This document shows positions 34,187 through 42,936 of a stretch of DNA of 64,000 nt, piece after piece. This stretch comes from VRUE01 sp963837735 (GTDB lineage: Bacteria > Actinomycetota > Thermoleophilia > Solirubrobacterales > 70-9). Each line of letters starts with the position of its first letter. The stretch's first letter is position 1. The position numbers were made by a program, and so were the translations under genes. Below the pieces are notes generated by a model, which was given only the letters and a program-made list of their open reading frames with translations, ran no database searches and had not been told where the DNA came from. The DNA lies in NCBI GenBank assembly GCA_963837735.1, contig CAWIOM010000010.1, forward strand, positions 310,001 to 374,000, written 5' to 3'.

Positions 34187-35508
34187 GCACCCCGACCGAG
34201 GGGCCGGAACGAGGGGCCGAGGCGACGGTCGAGGACGTCCTCCCCGGCGAGGCGGCGGTCGCCGCCGCGGCCCGCCGCTCGCTCGACGGGGACAACCGCG
34301 GCCTCTCTCGCCTCTGGCCGTTCCTCGGGCCCGCCTTCGTCGCCGCGGTCGCCTACATCGACCCCGGCAACTTCGCCACCAACATCGCCGGCGGCGCCAA
34401 GTTCGGCTACCTGCTCCTCTGGGTGATCCTCGCCGCCAACCTGATCGCGATGGTGGTCCAGACCCAGTCGGCGAAGCTCGGCATCGCCACCGGCAGGAAT
34501 CTCGCCGAGCTCTGCCGGGAGCGCTTCTCGCGCCGCACCTCGATCGGCCTCTGGGTGCAGGCCGAGGTGGTGGCGATGGCCACCGACATCGCCGAGGTCG
34601 TCGGCGCCGCACTCGGGCTCAACCTGCTCTTCGGCGTCCCGCTCTTTCCCGCCGGCGTCCTCGCCGGGGCGGGGGCGTTCGCGATCCTGGCGCTCCAGCA
34701 GATGGGCTTCCGGAGGCTCGAGGCGGGAATCACCGCCCTGGTCGGCGTTGTCGTCGCATCGTTCGTCTTCGAGCTCTTCCACGCCGCGCCCGACGGCGGC
34801 GAAGTCGCCAAGCACCTGGTCCTGCCCGGCTTCGAAGGCACCGAGAGCATCCTGTTGGCGACCGGGATCATCGGCGCGACGGTGATGCCGCACGTCGTCT
34901 ACCTGCACTCGGCGCTGACCCAGAAGCGGATCGTCGGCCGCGACGATGCCGAGAAGAAGCGGATCCTCGGCTTCGAGAAGGTCGACGTCGTGATCGCGAT
35001 GACGCTCGCCGGGGCGGTCAACCTCTCGATGATGGTGATCGCCGCCGCCCTCTTCCACGAAGGCGGCCTGGCCGGGATCGACTCGATCGAAGGCGCCTTC
35101 GAGGGGCTGAAGACGCTCGTCTCCCCCCGCGCCGCGACGATCTTCGGCGTCGCCCTGCTCGCCTCCGGCTTCGCCTCCTCCTCGGTGGGGACGATGGCGG
35201 GCCAGGTCGTGATGCAGGGCTTCATCCGGCGCCGCATCCCGATCTTCGTCCGCCGCGCGGTGACCCTGGCGCCCGCCCTGCTCGTGCTTGGGATCGGGAT
35301 CAACCCGACCGACGCCCTGGTCGGCAGCCAGGTCGTGCTCTCCTTCGGCATTCCCTTCGCGCTGGTTCCGCTCCTGATCGTCGCGTCAAAGCGCGAGGTG
35401 ATGGGGTCGTTGGTCAACCCGCGCTGGCTGACCGCCCTCGCCGCCGTCCTCGCGGCGCTGATCATCGCCCTCAACCTCTTCCTGATCGAGCAGCTTTTCT
35501 TCAGCTGA
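34183..35508 (+). CDS. mntH: Nramp-family divalent metal (Mn/Fe) transporter
   Basis: A 441-residue protein starting at TTG 34183, coupled to the repressor. About 11 membrane helices. TM1 carries the metal-binding AAVAYIDPGNFATN (DPGN near residue 60), and TM6 carries GIIGATVMPHVVYLHSAL (MPH near residue 236). Both are hallmarks of Nramp proton-coupled Mn(II)/Fe(II) importers. QTQSAKLGIATGRNLAELCRE and FASSSVGTMAGQVVMQGF are also family blocks. A 45-residue hydrophilic N-terminal extension (TEGPERGAEATVEDVLPGE...) is longer than in E. coli MntH. Location: cytoplasmic membrane. Regulation by the co-transcribed DtxR-like protein is likely. Confidence 0.9.
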   Translation: MSTPTEGPERGAEATVEDVLPGEAAVAAAARRSLDGDNRGLSRLWPFLGPAFVAAVAYIDPGNFATNIAGGAKFGYLLLWVILAANLIAMVVQTQSAKLGIATGRNLAELCRERFSRRTSIGLWVQAEVVAMATDIAEVVGAALGLNLLFGVPLFPAGVLAGAGAFAILALQQMGFRRLEAGITALVGVVVASFVFELFHAAPDGGEVAKHLVLPGFEGTESILLATGIIGATVMPHVVYLHSALTQKRIVGRDDAEKKRILGFEKVDVVIAMTLAGAVNLSMMVIAAALFHEGGLAGIDSIEGAFEGLKTLVSPRAATIFGVALLASGFASSSVGTMAGQVVMQGFIRRRIPIFVRRAVTLAPALLVLGIGINPTDALVGSQVVLSFGIPFALVPLLIVASKREVMGSLVNPRWLTALAAVLAALIIALNLFLIEQLFFS

Positions 35509-35578
35509 TGCGCCGTCGGGCCGAAGTTCGAGAATCGCCCGGGCGGCGTCGGGGCCGCCAGCGGCTAGGCTTCCCGCG

Positions 35579-35941
35579 ATGCCCCTGGCAGAGGACTTTC
35601 AGCAGCTTCTCGACTCGATGCCTCCGGACTGGACCGACGTCGAGCTCGACCTGCGCATCGACGACGAGAGCCGCTACGTCGACAGCGCCGTCTGGCTCAG
35701 CCAGGTCAACGCCCAGCCCTACTCCGAGGACGATTGGCACTGGCGCCTGCTCGTCGCCCACAGCTTCGGTCACGCCGCCGCCGCCGAGACGGTCGCGGGA
35801 GTGCTCGCCAAGCTCGACTCGGAAGGGGTCACCGGGGAGATGCAGGTGCGCGAGGTGCGGGAGGGCCGCGCCGAGGTCGTGCAGATGTGGGGCCGGCCGG
35901 AGAGCGTCCGGGAAGAGTTCCGCCAGCGCCGCTCGCTTTAG
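35579..35941 (+). CDS. hypothetical protein
   Basis: A 120-residue acidic soluble protein. The sequence DFQQLLDSMPPDWTDVELDL, RYVDSAVWLSQVNAQPYSEDDWHWRLLVAHSFGHAAAAETVAGVLAKLDSEGVTGEMQVREVREGRAEVVQMWGRP suggests a two-domain alpha/beta protein. Conserved-looking W/H residues occur (DDWHWRLLVAHSFGH). I do not recognise the family. The stop TAG (35939-35941) shares its last G with the GTG of the next gene (response-regulator-like), suggesting coupling. It lies 70 bp after the Nramp gene. Confidence 0.65.
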   Translation: MPLAEDFQQLLDSMPPDWTDVELDLRIDDESRYVDSAVWLSQVNAQPYSEDDWHWRLLVAHSFGHAAAAETVAGVLAKLDSEGVTGEMQVREVREGRAEVVQMWGRPESVREEFRQRRSL

Positions 35942-36264
35942 TGGCCCGGATTCTCGCCGTCGTCCCCGACCTGATGCTGGCCAGTAGGGTCGCCGAGAGC
36001 CTTGGCGCTGCCGGTCATGAGGTGTCGGTTCTCGGCGTTCGCTGCCCGAGGCCGAGTTGGAGAGCGCCGAGTTGATCGTCGCCGACCTGGACGCGGAGAG
36101 CCCGGAGGCGCTGAGCGGCATGAGCGCCCCCGTGCTGGGCTTTTACTCGCACGTCGATGCGGAGACACGGAAGGCGGCCGAATCGGCGGGGCTCGACCGG
36201 TCGTGCCGCGTTCTCGAACATGGCGCGGGAACTGCCGGACCTCGCCGCGCGCCTCCTGGGCTAG
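35941..36264 (+). CDS. receiver-like small protein, frame-disrupted
   Basis: Starts at GTG 35941 (VARILAVVPDLMLASRVAESLGAAGHEVSVLGV). After a frame change near 36,045 it continues ELESAELIVADLDAESPEALSGMSAPVLGFYSHVDAETRKAAESAGLDR. A second change near 36,205 leads to NMARELPDLAARLLG and TAG at 36262-36264. Together about 107 residues form a CheY-like Rossmannoid fold: an early hydrophobic strand, LIVADLD in the place of the phospho-acceptor Asp strand, and VLGFYSHVD in the place of the Thr/Ser strand. The acidic pair expected after strand 1 is reduced to one Asp (VPD), so normal phosphorylation is doubtful. It is coupled to the upstream gene and convergent (CTAG overlap) with the NMT1-type gene. 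Confidence 0.55.
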
Positions 36265-37267
36265 TCCGCTCCGCCGTATCGAGTGGCCCCGACCTCCTCT
36301 TCGCCAGGAAGGTTGAAGGACGCCCGGATGTCGAGTCGTTTGTCGAGCAGGCCGTGCTCGAGGTCCCAACGCGCCCAGGCGCGCAGGACCCGGCGATCGA
36401 AGGGGGCGGGCCGAAGGTCGGGTCGGAGCACCCGCAGCTGGGCCTCCTGGTCGGCTCGGCTGAGGCCCGTCGTCGAGTCGAGCAGATCTTCGAGCGCCAG
36501 GGCGGGTTTGCCTACGGCGAGCGCGTAGCCGCGGCGGGTGGCGGCGACGACCGCGTCGACCAGGTCCGGGTCGCGCGCGAGCGTCGCCCGCGAGGTGGTG
36601 AGGACGAGCTCCGGGTAGGGCGGAGCGCCGTATTCGTCGACCTTGAAGACACGGATCGGGACACGCCTGACGGCGCAGCTCGACCGCCTCGGCATTCCAG
36701 AATCCGGTCGCTGCGTCGACCTTGCCGGCGGCAAGCGCGGCGATCGCGTTGAACCCGATCGTCACTCGCTCGACGCCGTTCCGGATCGCCGCCGTCGGCG
36801 CTCACCTCGGAGTCGACGACGGCTTCGTCGGAGGGCAGGCCGGTGACGCCGGCCGTGCGTGTCCGTCGAGATCGCGCGGGCCGCCGCACCGGAGCCGCCG
36901 CCGCGAGGCGATCACCGCGGCGAGCGGGCCGATGGACGATCGGCATCAGCCCGACCAGGGCGAGGCCCCGCTCGTTGGCGATGCCGAGGTCATGGAGGTC
37001 GAGGATCGCGAAGTCGGCCCGGCCAGCCTCGAGCAGCTTCGGCGCGTCCGTCGATTCGCCCGGCTGGCGGATCTCCAGGTCGACGCCGGCATCGGCGTAG
37101 AAGCCCTCCTCGCGTGCGGCGTAGATCCCGGAATGGACCGCGTTGGGCGTGAAATCGAGCACGATCGTCGCGCCAACAGGCGCGCCCGGTTCAGCGCCGT
37201 CCCCGCCGCAGCCGGCGGCGCCGGCTGCGATTAGAGCGGCCGCCAGCAGCGCGACGACTCGACTCAT
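36261..37267 (-). CDS. NMT1/SsuA-type ABC transporter substrate-binding lipoprotein, frame-disrupted
   Basis: From ATG 37267, the N-terminus VVALLAAALIAAGAAGCGGDG is a lipoprotein signal (AAGC). It is followed by VGATIVLDFTPNAVHSGIYAAREEGFYADAGVDLEIRQPGESTDAPKLLEAGRADFAILDLHDLGIANERGLALVGLMPI. After breaks near 36,930 and 36,790, MTIGFNAIAALAAGKVDAATGFWNAEAV appears. After another near 36,670, VFKVDEYGAPPYPELVLTTSRATLARDPDLVDAVVAATRRGYALA leads to the C-terminus. This is the NMT1/THI5-like family, and the DFTPN-HSGIY block is typical of pyrimidine-precursor (HMP, thiamine) or related binding proteins. No permease or ATPase gene is next to it. The gene faces away from the aquaporin gene. Confidence 0.75.
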
Positions 37268-37338
37268 GTGCCGGGGGACCCTATTCCCTCACGGTTTCCG
37301 GTTACACTGCCGCCGCTTAGTGGGTCCCTACAGGATTT

Positions 37339-37346
37339 AGGAGGAG
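37339..37346 (+). promoter_or_regulatory. strong ribosome binding site deciding the aquaporin GTG start
   Basis: AGGAGGAG lies 4 bases before GTG 37351. This near-perfect Shine-Dalgarno match supports GTG rather than a later codon as the start and suggests high expression. Confidence 0.7.
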
Positions 37347-37350
37347 AGAC

Positions 37351-38148
37351 GTGCAGGAACGAGGACTTTCGGCTTATCTCGCCGAGTTGATCGGCACTTT
37401 CCTGCTGGTGTTCTTCATCACCAGTGTCGTCGTGCTGTTCGTGGCTACGGGAGACCAGGCACAGTTCGGCTCGGATTTCGCGGTTGTCGGTCTCGTCCAC
37501 GCATTCCTGCTGTTCGGCCTGATCGTCATGTTCGGCGTGGTCAGCGGTGGGCATTTCAACCCGGCGGTGACGCTTGCCGCCGCAGCGATCAAACGGATAT
37601 CCCCGATGGATGCGGCGATCTACATGCTCGCCCAGCTCTCAGGGGGCGTGCTGGGAGCACTGCTCTGCAAGGGCCTGCTTCTGGACGAGGGCAGAGCCAC
37701 CAACTACGGGGCCGTGGAAGTCAGCGGCCTCCTGGGAGGGAACTTCCAGGGCTCGATCGTCGAGGCGGTGGGCACGTTCTGCCTGGTGCTCGTGATCCTC
37801 TCGGCCGTCTTCTCCAAGAAGAGCTTCAAGGAGTGGGCGCCGCTTGCGATCGGCACGACGCTGGGCTTCATCGTCATGGTCGGCGGTCCGCTGACCGGCG
37901 GCTCATTCAACCCGGCCCGCTGGTTCGGCCCGGCGCTGGTCGGCAACGAGTGGGGCGGCGTCTGGCCCTACCTTGTCGGCCCGATCGTCGGCTCGCTGCT
38001 TGCCGCGGCGGTGTTCAAGTTCGTGCTCGAGGCCGGTGGCCCGGCTCCGACCGAGTCGCCGGAGCCGGTCAAAGCGACTCCGAAGAAGCCGGAGCCGCCG
38101 AAGAAGCCCGAGCCGCCGAACCCGCCCAGCGCCGAGCCCGCTTCCTGA
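37351..38148 (+). CDS. aquaporin / MIP-family channel with KPEPP tail
   Basis: A 265-residue MIP channel. Six membrane helices and both half-helix motifs are visible: GGHFNPAVTLAAAA (about residue 70) and GGSFNPARWFGPAL (about residue 190). TM1 reads AYLAELIGTFLLVFFITSVVVLF. After the second NPA the Arg of the selectivity filter is present (NPAR). Whether it conducts water, glycerol or another small solute cannot be read off with confidence. Residues about 236-265 form a repeated tail, KPEPPKKPEPPNPPS, unusual for the family and likely cytoplasmic and disordered. GTG start with a strong ribosome site. Inverted GGGACCC/GGGTCCC (37275-37281 and 37322-37328) occurs in the leader. A hairpin follows the gene. 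Confidence 0.9.
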   Translation: MQERGLSAYLAELIGTFLLVFFITSVVVLFVATGDQAQFGSDFAVVGLVHAFLLFGLIVMFGVVSGGHFNPAVTLAAAAIKRISPMDAAIYMLAQLSGGVLGALLCKGLLLDEGRATNYGAVEVSGLLGGNFQGSIVEAVGTFCLVLVILSAVFSKKSFKEWAPLAIGTTLGFIVMVGGPLTGGSFNPARWFGPALVGNEWGGVWPYLVGPIVGSLLAAAVFKFVLEAGGPAPTESPEPVKATPKKPEPPKKPEPPNPPSAEPAS

Positions 38149-38165
38149 GCTGAGTCTTTCGACCT

Positions 38166-38204
38166 GAGCCGTCGGGCGCGCAGCGTCCGGCGGCTCTTGT
38201 CGTT
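38166..38204 (+). terminator. intrinsic terminator-like hairpin after aquaporin
   Basis: GAGCCGTCGG (38166-38175) pairs with CCGGCGGCTC (38187-38196) in a 10-bp stem with one G-T pair and an 11-base loop. TTGTCGTT follows. A second copy of CGGCGGCTCTTGTCG begins near 38207, so the 3' arm and tail are directly duplicated. It lies 18 bp after the aquaporin stop. Confidence 0.6.
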
Positions 38205-38249
38205 CTCGGCGGCTCTTGTCGAGCCACTGGTTGCAGTAGCGTCCGCGGC

Positions 38250-40532
38250 GTGCGGCGGGTCACCTTCTCACGCAACTACACGCTCTCCCTCTCGCGCACC
38301 TGCCGGTGCTACTGCAAGTACTGCGCCTTCGCGACCCACAGGGCGCACATCCACGACCCCGAGGCGGTCGCCGCCAAGCTCGACGAGGCCGAGCGGCGAA
38401 ACGCCAAGGAGCTGCTCGTCCTCACCGGCGAGCGGCCCGAGGTCAACCCCGAGGTCGGCGCCAGACTGGCCGAGTGGGGCCACGAGGACTTCACCTCCTA
38501 CGTCGTCTGGGCCTGCGAACGCGCCCTCGAGCGCGGCATCCTGCCGCACACGAACCTCGGCGTGCTCGGCAGGGAGGACCTCGCCCGCCTGCGCGAGGTG
38601 ACCGCCTCCCAGGGCCTGATGCTCGAGTCGATCTCCGAGCGGCTGATGGAGACTGTCCACGCTGGTTCTCCGACGAAGCACCCGGCAAAACGGCTGGCGA
38701 CGATCGAAGCTGCCGGCGAGCTTCGAAGATTCCGTTCACGTCGGGAATCCTCGTCGGCATCGGAGAGACGGAGGACGAGCGCGTCGAATCACTGGAAGCG
38801 CTGGCACGCTCCCACGAGCGCCACGGTCACATCTCAGGAGGTAATCCTCCAGAACTTCGTCCCGCACCCGACGCTACTACGGCCGCGAGGTGGCGGACAT
38901 CGCAGATCGGGCTTCACGTGACAGGTGGGGGGCGGACGGGGACCCCTCACCCGGAACAACAGCCGTGGAGGTTCCGGGTGAGGGTTTCCCGTCCTCCTCT
39001 CGCGAGCCGCCCGAAGGCGAACTGCTCGAGCCGCCGAGCTGGGCGACCCCGATTGAGATCGAGGACGTCAAGCGGCTGATCCAGGAGTGCAGGCGGTTGA
39101 TGCCCGACGTCGGCATCCAGATCCCGCCGAACCTGTCGGACTGGTGGTCGGAGCTCGTCGAGGCCGGGGCGACCGATCTGGGTGGGCTATCGGCCAATGG
39201 GGATCACATCTCGCCCGAGCACGCGTTCCCCAGTCCTCACCAGGTGCGCAAGGAGCTGGCCCCCAACGGGTACGCCCTGACCGAGAGGCTCTGCGTCTAC
39301 CCGCAGTACATGGACCCCGCTTGGATGGAGCAGGGCGTGCTCGACGTCGTCAAGCTCAAGTACTGGAGCTTCATCCCGAGGCGCGGCTCGGGCCGCCGGG
39401 TCGAGGAGAGCCTCGACGGCGCCCTCGCCGAGCGGGCGATCGCCAGGGGGCGCGAGGGGGGGAGCTGAGCGAGGACGAGCTGACCGCGCTCTTCGCCGAG
39501 ACGCGGCCGGAGGTGATCGAGGAGATGCGGGTCGCCGCCGACGAGCTGCGCGCCGAGCTGGCCGGCGACCGGGTCACGTTCGTCGTCAACCGCAACATCA
39601 ACTTCACCAACATCTGCGTCGTCGGCTGCGCCTTCTGCGGCTTCGGCCAGGGCAGGCGCTCTCCCGACGCCTACGAGGTCAGCGAGGAGGACTTCGCCGC
39701 TCGGATCGGCGAAGCCGTCGAGTTCGGCGCCACCGAGATCTGCATGCAGGGCGGCATCCACCCCGACCTGACCCTGGAGGAGTACGGCAAGTGGCTGCGG
39801 CTGGCCAAGCAGGTGGCGCCGCAGCTCCACCTGCACGCCTACTCGCCGATGGAGGTCCACTACATGTGCGAGCGCTCGGGCAAGCGGCCGGACGAGGTCT
39901 TCGAGTACCTGCTCGAGTGCGGCCTCGGCTCGACCCCGGGCACGGCCGCCGAGGTCCTCGACGACGGCGTCCGGCAGAGGATCTCCCCGAACAAGCTTCC
40001 CGTCGATCGCTGGGTTGAGATCATCGAGGCCTCCCATCGGGCGGGTCTGCGCTCGACCTCGACCGTGATGTTCGGCCACATCGAGGAGCCGCGCGAGCTC
40101 GCCCGCCATATGCGGGTCGTGCGGGCCCTGCAGGAGAGGACCGGCGGGATCACCGAGTTCGTCCCGCTCAGCTTCATCCCCTTCAACACGATGCTCGGCC
40201 GCACCCACGGGATAGAGGAGATCGGTGCCGACGAGAACCTCAAGCACACGGCCGCCTTCCGCCTCGCCCTCGGGCGGACGATCCCCAACCTGCAGGCGAG
40301 CTGGGTGAAGATGGGCCTCGGGGCGGCGACGGAGGCGCTGCGCTGGGGCGTCAACGACCTCGGCGGCACGCTGATGGAGGAGAACATCTCGCGGATGGCC
40401 GGCTCCCAGCACGGCGTCAAACTGGAGCCCGAGCAGCTGATCGAGGCGGCTCGTGCAGCCGGTCGCGAACCGGCCCAGCGCACGACTCTCTACGAGATCG
40501 TCGAGACCTACGAGGCGGCGGCGCCGGTCTGA
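38250..40532 (+). CDS. fbiC: FO synthase FbiC (CofG-CofH fusion), frame-disrupted
   Basis: Starts at GTG 38250. The N-terminal CofG radical-SAM part has RTCRCYCKYCAFA (C-x3-C-x2-C iron-sulfur site), LVLTGERPEVNP, HTNLGVLGREDLARLREV and, across breaks near 38,715-38,880, FTSGILVGIGETEDER and EVILQNFVPHP. The frame 38890-39468 carries MPDVGIQIPPNLSDWWSELVEAGATDLGGLSANGDHISPEHAFPSPHQVRKEL. After a break near 39,455 comes the CofH half with CVVGCAFCGFGQG (second C-x3-C-x2-C), CMQGGIHPDLTLEEY, HAYSPMEVHYM and FVPLSFIPFNT. The fusion makes the deazaflavin FO from tyrosine and the flavin-pathway diaminouracil. A Pro/Glu/Gly-rich insert (about 38,930-39,040) sits in the CofG C-terminal region. Convergent with cofE. 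Confidence 0.88.
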
Positions 40533-40553
40533 GGCGGCGGTCCCTCTCTGGGC

Positions 40554-41320
40554 CTAGCGGAAGAGGTCCTCTTCGCGAGGGCGGAGGATCGCGGCCGCCC
40601 CGGGGCCGTCCTCCGCGGTGACGTGGCGGGCGAGGCCGCGGACGACGAGGGCCGGCATCCGGCTCGCCTTGTCGCGGGCCAGGTCGGCCGCCGACGCGGC
40701 CTCGTCCGCGATCGCGATCACGGTCGCCTCCAGCTCGCGGCCGGCGGCGTCGGGGCGCCCGCGCCAGTCGTCGAGCGGGGTCGAGGCCCGCGCAGCCGAT
40801 CGCCACGTCGGACTGGCCCAGCCGCCAAGCTCTCCCGAAGCTGTCGGCGATCACGACGGCGATGGTGGGGCTCCTCTCGATCGCCGTCGTGATTTCGGAG
40901 CGAAGGCGACGGGCGGAGGCGTCGGGGTTCTCCGGGAGGAGGCAGACGGTGTCCGGGTCGGGCATGTTCGAGGTGTCGATGCCGGCGTTGGCGCAGACGA
41001 AGCCCGTCGAGGGTCTCGACGATCAGCACGCCGCGCTCGGCGCGCAGCACCTCGCGGCTCTCGGAGAGGATCAGCTCGACGAGGGCCGGGTCCTTGCCGA
41101 GCGCCGCCGCCAGGCGGCGCGCCTCGGCGCCGGGGATCGCCGAGGAGAGGGGGCGCACCCTGCCCTCGGCCTTGGAGACGACCTTCTGGGAGACGACGAC
41201 GACGTCGCCCTCCTCGAGCTCGGCCCGGGCGGCGATCAGCTCGCCGAGGAGGGCGCCCTCGCTCACCTCGGGCAGGCCGGACACGGGGAGGACGGCGAGC
41301 GCCGCGCCGGCGTCGGTCAT
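40554..41320 (-). CDS. cofE: coenzyme F420-0:L-glutamate ligase CofE, frame-disrupted
   Basis: From ATG 41320: AVLPVSGLPEVSEGALLGELIAARAELEEGDVVVVSQKVVSKAEGR is the CofE N-terminal signature (VVSQKIVSKAEG). It continues ALVELILSESREVLRAERGVLIVETLDG. After a break near 40,990, VCLLPENPDASARRLRSEI and TIAVVIADSFGRAWRLGQSDVAIGCAG follow. After a break near 40,800, AGRELEATVIAIADEAASAADLARDKASRMPALVVRGLAR leads to TAG at 40554. About 255 residues in all. There is no C-terminal nitroreductase-like FbiB domain, so this is the single-domain form. It adds the first (and possibly later) glutamate to F420-0. The start overlaps the CofC stop (ATGA). Confidence 0.87.
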
Positions 41321-41958
41321 ATCCCCAGAGCGCGGGCGGTCCGCACCGCGCCGCCGCGGTCCGCCTCGATCGCCCCGGTCAGGGCGACGAGATCGGCGGG
41401 GGTGTCCAGGTCGAGCCCGAGCGAGCCCAGCTCCTCGACGGCGAAGGGGATTCCGGCCTCGCGGGCGGCGGCGACGTGGCGGGCGCAGCTGCCCTCGCCG
41501 AAGGCGGGGCGGATCGCCGTCGGCGGGCTGAGCACGAGTGCGTTGGTCCCCTCGCCGTGACGGTCGGGGACGATCGCCACGTAGGTGTCCGGCACGGCCG
41601 TCAGGAGCCGGTCGAGCTCCCGCGGGTCGAGCAGCGGACAGTCGCCGGGCAGGAGGACGACGCAACCCGCGCCCTCGGCTTCGGCGCGGGCGATCCCCGC
41701 CAGCGCCGCCTCGACGTGGCCTTCGTCCGCCGGGTCGGGGACGACCTCCGCGGCGGCCGCGGCGGCGATCTCCTGGGCCGCCGGGTCGCCGCTGACGACG
41801 ATCGTGCGCTCGATCGTGCGCGCCGCGGCGATCGCCTCGAGCACGTCTTCGAGCATCGCCGCGGCGAGCGCGGCGCGGCGCTGGTCGTCGATCCCGGCGG
41901 CCAGGCGCTGCTTGGCCTCGTGGAAGCGCTTCACGGGAACGATCGCGGTTGCTTTCAC
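41317..41958 (-). CDS. cofC: phosphoenolpyruvate/2-phospholactate guanylyltransferase CofC (FbiD)
   Basis: A 213-residue MobA-like nucleotidyltransferase from GTG 41958 (VKATAIVPVKRFHEAKQRLAAG). The nucleotide-binding start PVKRFHEAKQRL, TIVVSGDPAA, GCVVLLPGDCPLLDPRELDRLL and GTNALVLSPPTAIRPAFGEGSCARHVAAAREAGIPF are family hallmarks. The C-terminal block is LGLDLDTPADL. It activates phosphoenolpyruvate or 2-phospholactate with GTP for transfer to FO. Actinobacterial orthologues (FbiD) use PEP; substrate use here is inferred. It follows cofD by 38 bp and overlaps cofE by ATGA. Confidence 0.9.
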   Translation of the reverse strand: MKATAIVPVKRFHEAKQRLAAGIDDQRRAALAAAMLEDVLEAIAAARTIERTIVVSGDPAAQEIAAAAAAEVVPDPADEGHVEAALAGIARAEAEGAGCVVLLPGDCPLLDPRELDRLLTAVPDTYVAIVPDRHGEGTNALVLSPPTAIRPAFGEGSCARHVAAAREAGIPFAVEELGSLGLDLDTPADLVALTGAIEADRGGAVRTARALGI

Positions 41959-41996
41959 GGGCCGGCGAGGAGGGTCGCGTTCACGGTCCGGCGAGG

Positions 41997-42926
41997 CTAG
42001 CGCGAGGCGCGCAGCTCGGCCGCGTAGTCGAGCACGATCCGGGCCAGGCGGGCGCGGCCGGCGGCTCCCTCCATCAGGGTCGGCGAGGCCAGGGTCGGGA
42101 TCTCCGCCGGGGGCGGGTCCGGGTCGCCCTCGTCGACGACCATCGCATCGACGATGCCCGAGTAGAGGGAGGCGACGCCGGCCGCGGTCGAGGGGCGCCC
42201 GACGGCCGCCATGAAGCGGTCGGTCGGGCCCTTGACGACCGCGCCGGCGACGAACGGGCTGACCGCGACGACCGGGGCCGGCGACTCGGCGATCGCCTCG
42301 CGGACGCCCGGCACGGCGAGGATCGGGCCGATGCTGATCACGGGGTTCGAGGGCCCGATCACGATCGCCTCGGCGCCGCTCAGGGCGCCGAGTACCTCGG
42401 GCGAGGCCTTTGCCTCGGCGATCCCCTCGAGCTCGACTCCGAGCACCTCCGGCTCGCCCCGGTCGACGATCAGGTACTCCTGCAGGCCGCGCGTGCCGGC
42501 CGCCGTACGCACCCGGGTCCGGACCGGCGCGTCGCACATCGGCAGGACGCCGGCGGCGACCCCGAGGCCGCGGGCGATCTGGGCCTGGGCGTCGGTGAGC
42601 CGGCCGCCTGCGTCGAGGAACTCGCGCCGGTAGAGGCAGGCGGCGAGGTCGCGGTCGGAGAGGCCGAACCACTCCGGCGCGCCGAGTTGGACGAGGCGCT
42701 CGAAGACGGTGAAGGTGTCGTCGCGGATGCCCCAGCCGCGCTCGGCGTCGATTTCGCCGCTCAGCCAGTAGGTGACGAGGTCGGGGTCGGGGGAGACGTA
42801 GACGCCGAGCGTCTCGACGTCGTCGGCGCTGTTGGCGATCACCGTCAGGTCGGCGCCGATCTCCTCCTGCATGCCGGCGCCGAGTTTGGCGCCGCCGGTG
42901 CCGCCGGCGAGGAGGGCGACCCTCAC
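41997..42926 (-). CDS. cofD: 2-phospho-L-lactate transferase CofD (FbiA)
   Basis: A 309-residue protein (GTG 42926). The N-terminus MRVALLAGGTGGAKLGAGM is the CofD nucleotide-binding loop. LTVIANSADDVETLGVYVSPDPDLVTYWLSG follows, then GWGIRDDTFTVFERLVQLGAPEWFGLSDRDLA, VLPMCDAPVRTRV, AIVIGPSNPVISIGPILAVPG and VVAVSPFVAGAVVKGPTDRFM. All match the family along its full length. It joins the guanylated phosphoenol- or phospholactyl unit to FO, giving (dehydro-)F420-0. Part of the minus-strand order npdG-cofD-cofC-cofE with short gaps, so probably one transcript. Confidence 0.92.
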   Translation of the reverse strand: MRVALLAGGTGGAKLGAGMQEEIGADLTVIANSADDVETLGVYVSPDPDLVTYWLSGEIDAERGWGIRDDTFTVFERLVQLGAPEWFGLSDRDLAACLYRREFLDAGGRLTDAQAQIARGLGVAAGVLPMCDAPVRTRVRTAAGTRGLQEYLIVDRGEPEVLGVELEGIAEAKASPEVLGALSGAEAIVIGPSNPVISIGPILAVPGVREAIAESPAPVVAVSPFVAGAVVKGPTDRFMAAVGRPSTAAGVASLYSGIVDAMVVDEGDPDPPPAEIPTLASPTLMEGAAGRARLARIVLDYAAELRASR

Positions 42927-42936
42927 CCGCTCCCCC

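Noticed and set aside
37275..37328. Inverted GGGACCC/GGGTCCC in the aquaporin leader as a riboswitch
   Set aside because: Only a 7-bp pair over a 54-base span. No known riboswitch core could be recognised.
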